Of a stretch of DNA of 8,492 bases, positions 1-6,364 are shown in pieces. The stretch's first letter is position 1. Each line of letters begins with the position of its first letter. The notes beneath the pieces were generated by a model, which was not told the origin of the DNA, did not search any database, and saw nothing but the letters and a program-made list of their open reading frames with translations. The DNA is taken from the NCBI GenBank assembly GCA_026991065.1, contig JALXCG010000080.1, positions 1 to 8,492 on the forward strand, in the 5' to 3' direction. The translations under genes were made by a program, and so were the position numbers. The DNA is from Gemmatimonadota bacterium. Its GTDB lineage: Bacteria; GCA-2686955.

Positions 1-878
1 GCGTATTCCCGCTGTTCGTCGGTGAGTTCGGTGTCCAGCAGCAGTCCGGTCATGCCGATGACGCCGTTCATCGGGGTGCGGATTTCGTGACTCATGTTGG
101 CCAGGAAGTTGCTCTTTGCCGCGTTGGCGACGGCCGCTTCCATGGCCATCTGGTTGGCCCGCTGGATGGCCTGGGCAAGCTGTTCGTTGACCTCCTCCGC
201 CTCCATGCGGGCGCGTTCGGCGTCCTCCATCATCGAGAGGGCGATGCGCGCCGCGCGTTCGGCCGAGAGTGAGAACTTGAGCGGTGGATTCGCACCGTGC
301 GGCAGGCCGGCGAGTGCGCTGGTGATGCGATCCAGCTTCTCCGCGGCTTGATTGGTAGCGGTCTCCTCACCGCTGCCGGTTTCGCTGGTCGTGGTGTATT
401 TGGGCGGCCGGTGGAGCAGCGCCCGCAGTTGGTTGACCTCGGCCTTGAGGTCCAGCATCCGGGCCTCGCGGGCCAGCACGCTTTGCTGGTGCGCAGTCAA
501 TTCCGCGAGGAAGGCCTGAAAGCGTTCCGCGGAGCTGCGGGTCTTGCTCAGGTCGCTCCAGACCAGCAGGGCGGCGGGCTCATCGCCGGGGGCCGGTTGG
601 TAGGGATAGACACGCATCCAGATGTTGGAGCCATCCGGCCATGTGCACTCGAAGCTCTCCTCTGTGCCGGCGTCGATGGCGGCGGCGATCGCTTGCCGGT
701 AGCGGGCGTGCTCAGTGACCGGGATCTGATCGAAGAGATTGCTGGCGATCGCAAGCTGCTGTGCTCGGGCGTGCCGGTTGGTCTGGAGAATGGTCCCGTC
801 GCGGCTCACCGTCATCATGATGTCGGGAGAGGCGTCGTGGAGCGCGGATGGCTGACTGTCGGTAATTTCGGGGGGCAT
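1..878 (-). CDS. PAS-domain sensor histidine kinase, probably hybrid (N-terminal part; 3' end beyond the left edge)
   Basis: This is a two-component sensor kinase read leftward; 292 complete codons are visible. There is no signal peptide or membrane segment, so it should act in the cytosol. A PAS-like fold spans about residues 13-110 (SPDI at 17-20, DGTILQTN at 27-34, closing LLVWSDLS at 104-111). A helical, probably coiled-coil stretch follows at 115-158, then a polar linker (159-205) and a second charged helix (206-255) leading into a HisKA domain. The H-box [12 protein letters not shown] (261-272) places the phosphorylated histidine at His264. The [20 protein letters not shown] style is common in BarA-type hybrid kinases, so a downstream ATPase and receiver are expected but not seen. 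I chose the ATG at 876-878. An in-frame ATG at 927-929 would add 17 residues, and neither start has a clear ribosome site. The gene diverges from the che operon, so it may feed into or regulate it; that link is inference. Confidence 0.88.
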   Translation of the reverse strand, partial: MPPEITDSQPSALHDASPDIMMTVSRDGTILQTNRHARAQQLAIASNLFDQIPVTEHARYRQAIAAAIDAGTEESFECTWPDGSNIWMRVYPYQPAPGDEPAALLVWSDLSKTRSSAERFQAFLAELTAHQQSVLAREARMLDLKAEVNQLRALLHRPPKYTTTSETGSGEETATNQAAEKLDRITSALAGLPHGANPPLKFSLSAERAARIALSMMEDAERARMEAEEVNEQLAQAIQRANQMAMEAAVANAAKSNFLANMSHEIRTPMNGVIGMTGLLLDTELTDEQREY

Positions 879-1124
879 GCAAGACAACCCGGCTTTGATT
901 CTGGTTGGGGCGGGTGGATATTGGCGCATATCGGGAGGTTCGGCGAATTGCTTAGCGCGATGGTTGGGTGAATCTGCGGGGGCAGGGGCGGTGATTGCCC
1001 GGCGTGAGTCGCCGCTGGTGAGCAGGGGGCGACGTTTGTTTCAAGCAGATCTGATGTTGGACCGATCAGATGAAGAGTCCGGTTTTGCCTGTCGCCCCGC
1101 CAGCTTCTGTTTTGGGACAATGCG
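879..1124. promoter_or_regulatory. Divergent intergenic region between the PAS kinase and the che operon
   Basis: These 246 bases separate two divergently oriented genes and must hold the promoters for both. No convincing sigma-70 -35/-10 pair, sigma-28 flagellar box or sigma-54 box could be picked out by eye on either strand. The kinase frame stays open on the minus strand up to a TGA at 1041-1043, so part of this region could be coding if an upstream start is used. The only clear structure is the inverted repeat at 1049-1071. A weak GGGA (1114-1117) lies 7 bases before the cheA ATG, and an out-of-frame ATG-CGA-TGA mini frame (1120-1128) overlaps the cheA start. Confidence 0.55.
1049..1071. 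repeat. 7-bp inverted repeat upstream of cheA (possible operator)
   Basis: ATCTGAT (1049-1055) and its exact reverse complement ATCAGAT (1065-1071) are separated by 9 bases. The left arm overlaps the 8-bp palindrome CAGATCTG (1046-1053). The dyad ends 53 bases before the cheA ATG, a plausible place for a regulator-binding site or a short 5'-leader hairpin. There is no following T-run, so it is not a terminator. The function is inferred from position and symmetry only, and a 7-bp dyad can arise by chance. Confidence 0.4.
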
Positions 1125-4100
1125 ATGATCTATTTCGAAGACCAGGAGATCCTCGAGGAATTGGTGAATGACTCGGAGGAGCATCTCGCCTCGATTGAGC
1201 CCGATCTTCTCGAGTTGGAGGAGAAGCAGGCCGCAGCGAGTTCCGAGCTGATCAATCGGATTTTCCGCGCGGTTCACAGCATTAAGGGGGGGTTTGGCTA
1301 TTTCGGCGTGGAGAGCATTCAGTCGTTGGCTCACGCGATGGAGAATGTTCTTTCGCTGGTCCGCGATGGTGCCGCGGTTCCCACGCCGGTAATGGTTGAC
1401 GCGCTTCTGAAGGGGGTGGACCGGCTGCGCGAGATGTTGGCTGATGTGCAGGCGGCGGATGAGGTGGATGCCTCTGCGGTCATTGCCGCTCTGGAACCGT
1501 TCTTGTCGCCTCGGACAGAAGCGGCGGCGACCGAGACTGACACGGGTGATGACGCGGACGATGACGATGACGAAGAGTTGCGTGGCGACGAGACCATGGA
1601 GGAACTGCTGGCAGCCGCGCAAGCGACCGAGGTTCTGGCGCGGGAGGCGGAGGAGTCTTCAGTAGACGACGCTGATGCCGAGTCGATGGATGAGTTGTCG
1701 GCGGCGGTACCGGACGCGGCGTCGGACGTGGCGTCGGACGCGCCCCCTGCCACATCACCGGCTGCGCCGCCGGCCGCGTCGCCGGCCGCGTCGCCGGCCG
1801 CGCCGGAGAAAGGCGCGGAGAATCATCCCGGCGCGCGCGTGCAGGGAGCGGAATCGCTGCGGGTCAAGGTTGATCTGTTGAACCGGCTGATGAATCAGGC
1901 GGGAGAGCTGGTGTTGGCCCGCAATCAGATCGTGCAACTTCTGGGAAAGAAGCTGAACGAGACGCTGGTGGGGGATGTCCTGATCAAGAACGCGCACTCC
2001 GCGGTCGAGAGGACGCGACGGCGACTGCAGCGGATCATACGCGAGGGTGGCGTGGCAACGGGTCTGGGAGAGGGCGGACGCAGCGGGGCCGAGGGCGTTT
2101 TGAATATGGTGGCGCGGGAATGTGATCATCTGGAAGCACAGATCGCCCAGTCATTCGCGACCAGCTTGAGCGAGATACCAGGCCTCAACAGCGCCATGGT
2201 CAACGTGGATTCGGTCACCAGTGATCTGCAGGAAAACATCATGCGGACCCGGATGCAGCCGCTCAGTGCTGTGTTCGGCAGGTTCCCGCGGGTGATTCGC
2301 GAGTTGTGCCGGCAGACCGGAAAGGAGATCCGGTTGCACATCTCCGGCGAGGAGGTGGAACTCGACAAGAGCATCATCGAGGCGCTTTCCGACCCGCTCA
2401 ATCATCTGCTGCGCAACTCCGCAGACCACGGTATTGAATCTCCCGAGCGGCGTGAAGAGGTTGGCAAATCGCGCTCCGGCGAGATTCAGATCGATGCCTA
2501 CCACGAGGGCGGAAATGTAAACATCGCGATCAGCGATGACGGCGCCGGGATCGATCTCGCGAAGGTCAAGGCGAAGGCTCTGGAGCGGGGGCTGATCGAC
2601 GCCGAGACCGCAGCATCGATGGATGATCGCGATGTTGTCAACCTGATCTTTGCCCCCGGATTCTCCACGGCGGATCGCGTGACCGATGTTTCCGGACGCG
2701 GTGTTGGGATGGACGTGGTGCGCTCCAACATCGAAGCCCTGGGCGGGGTGATCGAGGTGGAGACCCGGTCCGGAAGCGGCAGCACATTTACGCTGAAGCT
2801 GCCTTTGACCTTGGCCATCATCCCCTCGCTTCTGGTGGCCGTGGCCGGGCGTCGATTCGCAGTCCCGCAAGTCAGCCTGGAGGAGTTGGTGCGAGTGCGC
2901 GACGGTGATCCTTCACGGCGCCTGGAGAGAATCAAGGGGGCGGATGTTCTACGCCTCCGGGATCGACTCCTGCCGGTGGTGCGTCTGGCGGATCTGCTGG
3001 GGCTCCGGGAGGCATCGAGCAGCAGCGAGAACAAAGGGCGCGATGGCGGCGAGGTGCTGCAGGTCCTGGTTCTTAAGATCGGGGCGCAGCGCTATGGACT
3101 GGTGGTGGATGCGGTCCATGACAGCGAAGAGATCGTGGTCAAGCCGCTCCCTGCTTTCCTCAAAGAGGCCGCATGCTACTCGGGGGCGACGATTCTGGGG
3201 GATGGGCATGTCGCGATGATTCTGGACGCTCAGGGGATCGCGACTTTCGCCGCCCTGGACTTCTCCGGGATCGAAGCGGAGAAGGAGCGGGTGGCGGCGG
3301 GAGCGTCGAAGCTGGAGAGTTCAGAGAGTCAGACGATTCTTCTATTCCGCAACCACCCGGAGGATCTGCTGGCGATCCACCTGGCGCTGGTGTCGCGGAT
3401 TGAGCGTGTGACTCGCGAGCAGTTGCAGACCATTGGCGGCAAGGACTACCTGCGCTACCCGGACCGTACCCTGCGCTTGGTGCACCTGCATGAGGTTTTG
3501 CCGTTGCGCGCGCCGGAGACCGAGTCGGACGAGCTTTTTGTGATCATCCCCAAGTTGGTCAGACATCCGCTCGGGATTGTTGCCACGGCTTGCGAGAATG
3601 TTCTGGATGTGCAGGTTGAGGTCGACCGTGACAACATCCGGGGGCCCGGGATCCTGGGATCCGCCGTGATCGATGACGCGGTTGCGCTCTTTATAGATAT
3701 CTACGGTCTGTTCGAAGTCGCGGAGCCAGAGCTTTTCCACGATGATGATGAACAGAAGAACTCGGTTGAAGGCGCGCGGGTATTGATCGCTGAAGATACA
3801 CCGTTTTTTCAGGCGGTCGAGCGCAGCTACTTAACGAGTCTCGGAGCAACCGTGCGCGTGGCCGCTGATGGGGCCGAGGCGTGGGCGATGTTGAACGAGC
3901 CGGACGCCCTGTATGATCTGTTGCTGACCGACATCGAAATGCCGAGGATGGACGGACTGGAGCTGATCCGGCGGGTGCGGGCGTCGACCCGCTATGGTGA
4001 ACTACCAATTGTCGCTTTGACGGCGCTATCGAACGACACCATACGCGAGAAGTGCTTGAATGCCGGAGTGACGGGCTTCGAAACCAAGCTGGACAAGGAG

Positions 4101-4154
4101 CGCCTCGGAAGGGTCTTGAACGAGATTTTGCAGAGGAGGCGGGTGCATGCCTGA
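1125..4154 (+). CDS. cheA: Chemotaxis hybrid histidine kinase CheA with two CheW-like domains and a C-terminal receiver
   Basis: This is the signalling kinase of the receptor array; it autophosphorylates and donates phosphate to response regulators. Domains in order: HPt/P1 (about 1-110) with HSIKGG and phosphorylated His51; a long acidic then Ala/Pro-rich linker (131-240) with no P2 (CheY/CheB-docking) domain; P3 dimerisation domain (243-385, starting LRVKVDLLNRLMNQAGEL) that appears enlarged; an ATPase domain (386-562) with N-box Asn431 in RNSADHGIE, G1 DDGAGI (471-476), F-box FAPGFST (509-515) and G2 GRGVGMD (524-530); a CheW-like P5 domain (566-712); a divergent second CheW-like domain (735-868); and a receiver (884-1005) with Glu890/Asp891, phosphoacceptor Asp936 (LTDIEMP), Thr966 and Lys988. 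All key kinase residues are intact. At 1009 residues it is much longer than E. coli CheA (654). The start is the first in-frame ATG before the P1 helix, with only a weak GGGA upstream. It overlaps cheW by 8 bases. Confidence 0.96.
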   Translation: MIYFEDQEILEELVNDSEEHLASIEPDLLELEEKQAAASSELINRIFRAVHSIKGGFGYFGVESIQSLAHAMENVLSLVRDGAAVPTPVMVDALLKGVDRLREMLADVQAADEVDASAVIAALEPFLSPRTEAAATETDTGDDADDDDDEELRGDETMEELLAAAQATEVLAREAEESSVDDADAESMDELSAAVPDAASDVASDAPPATSPAAPPAASPAASPAAPEKGAENHPGARVQGAESLRVKVDLLNRLMNQAGELVLARNQIVQLLGKKLNETLVGDVLIKNAHSAVERTRRRLQRIIREGGVATGLGEGGRSGAEGVLNMVARECDHLEAQIAQSFATSLSEIPGLNSAMVNVDSVTSDLQENIMRTRMQPLSAVFGRFPRVIRELCRQTGKEIRLHISGEEVELDKSIIEALSDPLNHLLRNSADHGIESPERREEVGKSRSGEIQIDAYHEGGNVNIAISDDGAGIDLAKVKAKALERGLIDAETAASMDDRDVVNLIFAPGFSTADRVTDVSGRGVGMDVVRSNIEALGGVIEVETRSGSGSTFTLKLPLTLAIIPSLLVAVAGRRFAVPQVSLEELVRVRDGDPSRRLERIKGADVLRLRDRLLPVVRLADLLGLREASSSSENKGRDGGEVLQVLVLKIGAQRYGLVVDAVHDSEEIVVKPLPAFLKEAACYSGATILGDGHVAMILDAQGIATFAALDFSGIEAEKERVAAGASKLESSESQTILLFRNHPEDLLAIHLALVSRIERVTREQLQTIGGKDYLRYPDRTLRLVHLHEVLPLRAPETESDELFVIIPKLVRHPLGIVATACENVLDVQVEVDRDNIRGPGILGSAVIDDAVALFIDIYGLFEVAEPELFHDDDEQKNSVEGARVLIAEDTPFFQAVERSYLTSLGATVRVAADGAEAWAMLNEPDALYDLLLTDIEMPRMDGLELIRRVRASTRYGELPIVALTALSNDTIREKCLNAGVTGFETKLDKERLGRVLNEILQRRRVHA
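1769..1804 (+). repeat. 12-bp tandem repeat in the CheA linker (Pro-Ala-Ala-Ser units)
   Basis: The unit GCCGGCCGCGTC occurs at 1769-1780 and 1781-1792, with a third copy at 1793-1804 differing at one base (GCGCC for GCGTC). Being a multiple of three, it keeps the frame and encodes repeated P-A-A-S (CheA residues 216-227) inside the flexible linker between the phosphotransfer and dimerisation domains. Related Ala-Pro and S-D-V-A / S-D-A stretches lie just upstream. Copy number could vary between strains, changing tether length without breaking the protein. Confidence 0.8.
4132..4139 (+). promoter_or_regulatory. Strong ribosome binding site of cheW, inside the end of cheA
   Basis: AGAGGAGG lies 7 bases before the cheW ATG at 4147, an ideal Shine-Dalgarno match and spacing. 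It sits within the last codons of cheA (encoding Gln-Arg-Arg), which supports the 8-base overlapping cheW start and suggests translational coupling. Confidence 0.75.
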
Positions 4155-4665
4155 ACGCCAATTTGCGACATTTCCTGTGGATGATCAGGTCTACGGAATT
4201 GATGTGTTGCTAGTACGTGAGATCATTCGTCACGTCGAGTTCACGCCGGTCGAGCACGCACCGAATGGTGTGCTGGGACTGCTCAACCTGAGAGGACAGA
4301 TCATCACGGTTCTGGACTTGGGGGCCGTGCTCGATGTGCCGCCGCGCCAAGTGTCGCCTGAATCGCATTGCATCATCCTGAAGACAAAGGAAGAGCTGCT
4401 GCGCTCGGCGGTGCGCGACGCGGTGGATGACGAGACACCCGCGGAGATAGTGGGGATTATGGTCGATCGCATCGCTGATGTGGTGGCGATCGACGCCAGT
4501 TGCATTGAGCCTCCGCCGGCGAATGCGCGCGGAGTGGATGGAGCGATGCTCGAAGGAATTGCGAAAAAGGATGATCGCCTGATCTTGATCCTGAAGATGC
4601 GGGAAGCTCTGGCAAAGTGGCGTGCGTCGGAAACCACTGCTTACGGCGCATTGATCGAAAGGTAA
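4147..4665 (+). CDS. cheW: Chemotaxis coupling protein CheW
   Basis: CheW is the cytosolic adaptor that joins CheA to the receptor tips. The 172-residue protein is essentially one CheW domain: an opening strand [15 protein letters not shown] (6-20), [13 protein letters not shown] (23-35), the conserved core [18 protein letters not shown] (41-58) with NLRG Arg49 corresponding to the family's receptor/kinase-contact arginine, a second core strand [12 protein letters not shown] (102-113), and closing [11 protein letters not shown] (145-155). It is a little longer than E. coli CheW (167 residues) because of an acidic segment of about 20 residues (80-100) between two core strands. It overlaps the end of cheA and is 11 bases from the receptor gene, so it most likely serves both. 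The assignment is secure. Confidence 0.95.
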   Translation: MPERQFATFPVDDQVYGIDVLLVREIIRHVEFTPVEHAPNGVLGLLNLRGQIITVLDLGAVLDVPPRQVSPESHCIILKTKEELLRSAVRDAVDDETPAEIVGIMVDRIADVVAIDASCIEPPPANARGVDGAMLEGIAKKDDRLILILKMREALAKWRASETTAYGALIER

Positions 4666-4669
4666 AGGG
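4664..4669 (+). promoter_or_regulatory. Ribosome binding site that decides the receptor start
   Basis: AAAGGG, overlapping the cheW stop codon, is 7 bases upstream of the ATG at 4677. This supports 4677 over the in-frame ATG at 4617, which lies within cheW and would put 20 charged residues ahead of the first membrane segment. Confidence 0.55.
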
Positions 4670-4676
4670 TAAGAGA

Positions 4677-6320
4677 ATGAAGACCATCGCTGCCAAACTG
4701 AATCTGGTTCTGGTGCTTGTGTCCCTGTGCGTCGCCGGGATCGGCGTAACCATTGTATCTGCTGTGAAAGCGCAGTCGATGGATGGCGCCATCATCAACC
4801 TCGCCGGACGCCAACGGATGTTGACGCAGAAGATGAGCAAGGAGGCGCTGGCGTTGGTCTTTGACGGTGCTACCCCGGAGCGCCGGGCAAACCTGGAGAA
4901 GACCTGCGGGCTATTCGACCGGACGCTGCGGGCCCTGACCAAGGGGGGTACCACTGAAGGCCCAGCCGGTGAACCGGTGCAGGTGCCGGCGATGAAATCG
5001 GCCGCGGTGCAACTGCAGTTGACCAAGGCGCGCGAGTCCTGGGATCGCTTCGCGTCCGTGATTCACCAGATGGAGGCTGCTGCCGAGGAGGAGAATCCGG
5101 ACGTTCACGATCTCACGGCTGAGGTTGAGGCAGGGTCGCTGAATCTGCTGCGTGAGGCGAATGCCGTGGTGAATCTGCTGGAGCAGGAGTCGCGGGCCTC
5201 GACCGATCGCCTGATCCGGATTCAGCTGATCGGGCTTGGCGTGATGTTGTTTTTCTGTGTCATCGCCTGGTTTGCGATTCGGCGGGTGCTGGTCGGACCG
5301 CTGGCGGAGAGCAGCGGGGTGATTCGGGAATTGGCGCAAGGTGACCTGACCAAGAGCATCGAGGTGACGACTGAAGATGAGATCGGCGAGCTGGCGAGCA
5401 ATGTGAATGCGATGGCATCGAGTCTGCGCAATGTCATCATGGGGCTGCGCCGCGACAGCGAGACCATCGGCAAGAGCGCCACCAGCATGGACCAGGAAAG
5501 CGATCACCTGGCCGAGGACACGCACGTGATGGTTGAGGTAGCGACAACCGTCTCCGCGGCATCGGAGGAGTTGTCTGCCAGTATGAGCGGTATATCGGAC
5601 TCTGCCAGCGGCGTATTCAGCATGTTGACCTCGGTGTCGACCGCCATTGAAGAGATGAATACAGCGATTGCCGAGATTGCGAAAAGCAGCCAGCGGGGAG
5701 CGCGGGTAGCGGCCCAGGCTGACCAACAAGCCAAGCGGACCGCGGAGATCATGGAGGAGTTGCGCGCAGCTTCAGGCGAGATCGGAAAGGTGCTCGGTGT
5801 GATTTCGGACATTGCCGACCAGACCAATCTGCTGGCTTTGAACGCGACCATCGAAGCCGCCAGCGCCGGCGAGGCCGGCAAGGGGTTCGCGGTTGTTGCC
5901 AACGAAGTCAAGGAGCTTGCGCGGCAAACGGCGCAGGCGACGGAGGAGATTGGTGGACAGATCGAGGGGATGCGCAAGAGTTCGGAGATGGCGGCGGAGG
6001 CGATCGGCAGCATCTCCAGCGTGATCTCCGAAGTGAATGAGGTTTCGCAGACCATCGCCAGCGCGGTCGAGGAACAGTCGGCCACCATGGCTGAGATCTC
6101 TACGGCCGGGGGCGCGGCGAGCCGTGCGGCAGAAGAGATTTCGCATCAGGTGATGGAGGGTGCACAGGGCACGCTCGAAATCTCGTCCAACATTCAGAAG
6201 GTAAATCAAGCGGCCCAACAGACCGACCACGCGGTGCAGCAGGCAAGGGAGAATGTGCGTCAATTGGTGGCTCTGGCGTCGGGCATGGATGAGACCGTCA
6301 AGCAGTTCAAGGTTGGTTGA
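4677..6320 (+). CDS. Methyl-accepting chemotaxis receptor with PilJ-type periplasmic domain, HAMP and signalling domain
   Basis: This inner-membrane chemoreceptor has 547 residues. A first membrane helix (about 8-30, after a basic MKTIAAK start) is followed by a periplasmic domain (31-178). That domain opens with [18 protein letters not shown] (40-57), the hallmark of PilJ-N/type IV pili transducer sensor domains, which also resembles the P-box of NarX-like nitrate sensors. The second membrane helix is about 181-203, then HAMP (about 203-257), then the long signalling hairpin. The hairpin tip is [20 protein letters not shown] (376-395) continuing into [16 protein letters not shown] (396-411). 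Likely methylation sites are the Glu pairs near 325-326 and 466-467. By length each arm has about 20 heptads. The C-terminus (KQFKVG) lacks the NWETF-like CheR/CheB-docking pentapeptide. The ligand is unknown. Lying between cheW and cheB, it is presumably the dedicated receptor of this system. Confidence 0.94.
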   Translation: MKTIAAKLNLVLVLVSLCVAGIGVTIVSAVKAQSMDGAIINLAGRQRMLTQKMSKEALALVFDGATPERRANLEKTCGLFDRTLRALTKGGTTEGPAGEPVQVPAMKSAAVQLQLTKARESWDRFASVIHQMEAAAEEENPDVHDLTAEVEAGSLNLLREANAVVNLLEQESRASTDRLIRIQLIGLGVMLFFCVIAWFAIRRVLVGPLAESSGVIRELAQGDLTKSIEVTTEDEIGELASNVNAMASSLRNVIMGLRRDSETIGKSATSMDQESDHLAEDTHVMVEVATTVSAASEELSASMSGISDSASGVFSMLTSVSTAIEEMNTAIAEIAKSSQRGARVAAQADQQAKRTAEIMEELRAASGEIGKVLGVISDIADQTNLLALNATIEAASAGEAGKGFAVVANEVKELARQTAQATEEIGGQIEGMRKSSEMAAEAIGSISSVISEVNEVSQTIASAVEEQSATMAEISTAGGAASRAAEEISHQVMEGAQGTLEISSNIQKVNQAAQQTDHAVQQARENVRQLVALASGMDETVKQFKVG

Positions 6321-6356
6321 AGTGCTGGACACAGGAGCAGCGGGGGGGATGAGATG

Positions 6357-6362
6357 AGGAGG
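6357..6362 (+). promoter_or_regulatory. Shine-Dalgarno of cheB with unusually short spacing
   Basis: A perfect AGGAGG stands only 2 bases before the ATG at 6365; 5-9 bases is usual. An in-frame TGA at 6350-6352 and the lack of a start codon between it and 6365 rule out an earlier start. The next in-frame GTG is at codon 7, inside the receiver's first strand. The start is therefore firm, but initiation may be inefficient. The 44-base gap after the receptor gene (6321-6364) has a 7-G run (6342-6348) and no terminator hairpin. Confidence 0.55.
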
Positions 6363-6364
6363 CG

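Noticed and set aside
297-971. A 224-codon open frame on the plus strand opposite the PAS kinase
   Set aside because: It lies antisense to a gene with clear PAS and HisKA motifs; its translation is Gly/Arg/Val-rich without any recognisable domain and is explained by GC-rich codon bias.
1036-1071. Possible sigma-70 or sigma-28 promoter upstream of cheA (TTGTTT; TCAA then CCGATCA)
   Set aside because: No -10 element stands at the right distance from TTGTTT, and the sigma-28 match lacks TAAA, has wrong spacing and an imperfect GCCGATAA.
1041-1622. A 193-codon minus-strand open frame overlapping the start of cheA
   Set aside because: Its sequence is a shadow of the conserved CheA phosphotransfer domain and linker, and it has no domain or ribosome site of its own. 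Other long antisense frames across cheA, the receptor and cheB were dropped for the same reason.
3645-3662. Direct repeat GGGATCCT-GGGATCC within cheA
   Set aside because: It encodes ordinary residues (GPGILGSAV) of the second CheW-like domain; a short chance repeat.
4617-4676. An upstream in-frame ATG that would extend the receptor by 20 residues
   Set aside because: The extra residues are strongly charged, overlap the end of cheW, and precede a normal MKT-plus-hydrophobic start at 4677 that has its own ribosome site.
6321-6364. Terminator or separate promoter between the receptor and cheB
   Set aside because: No GC-rich hairpin with a T-run and no promoter boxes are visible in the 44 bases; an operon continuing through is simpler.
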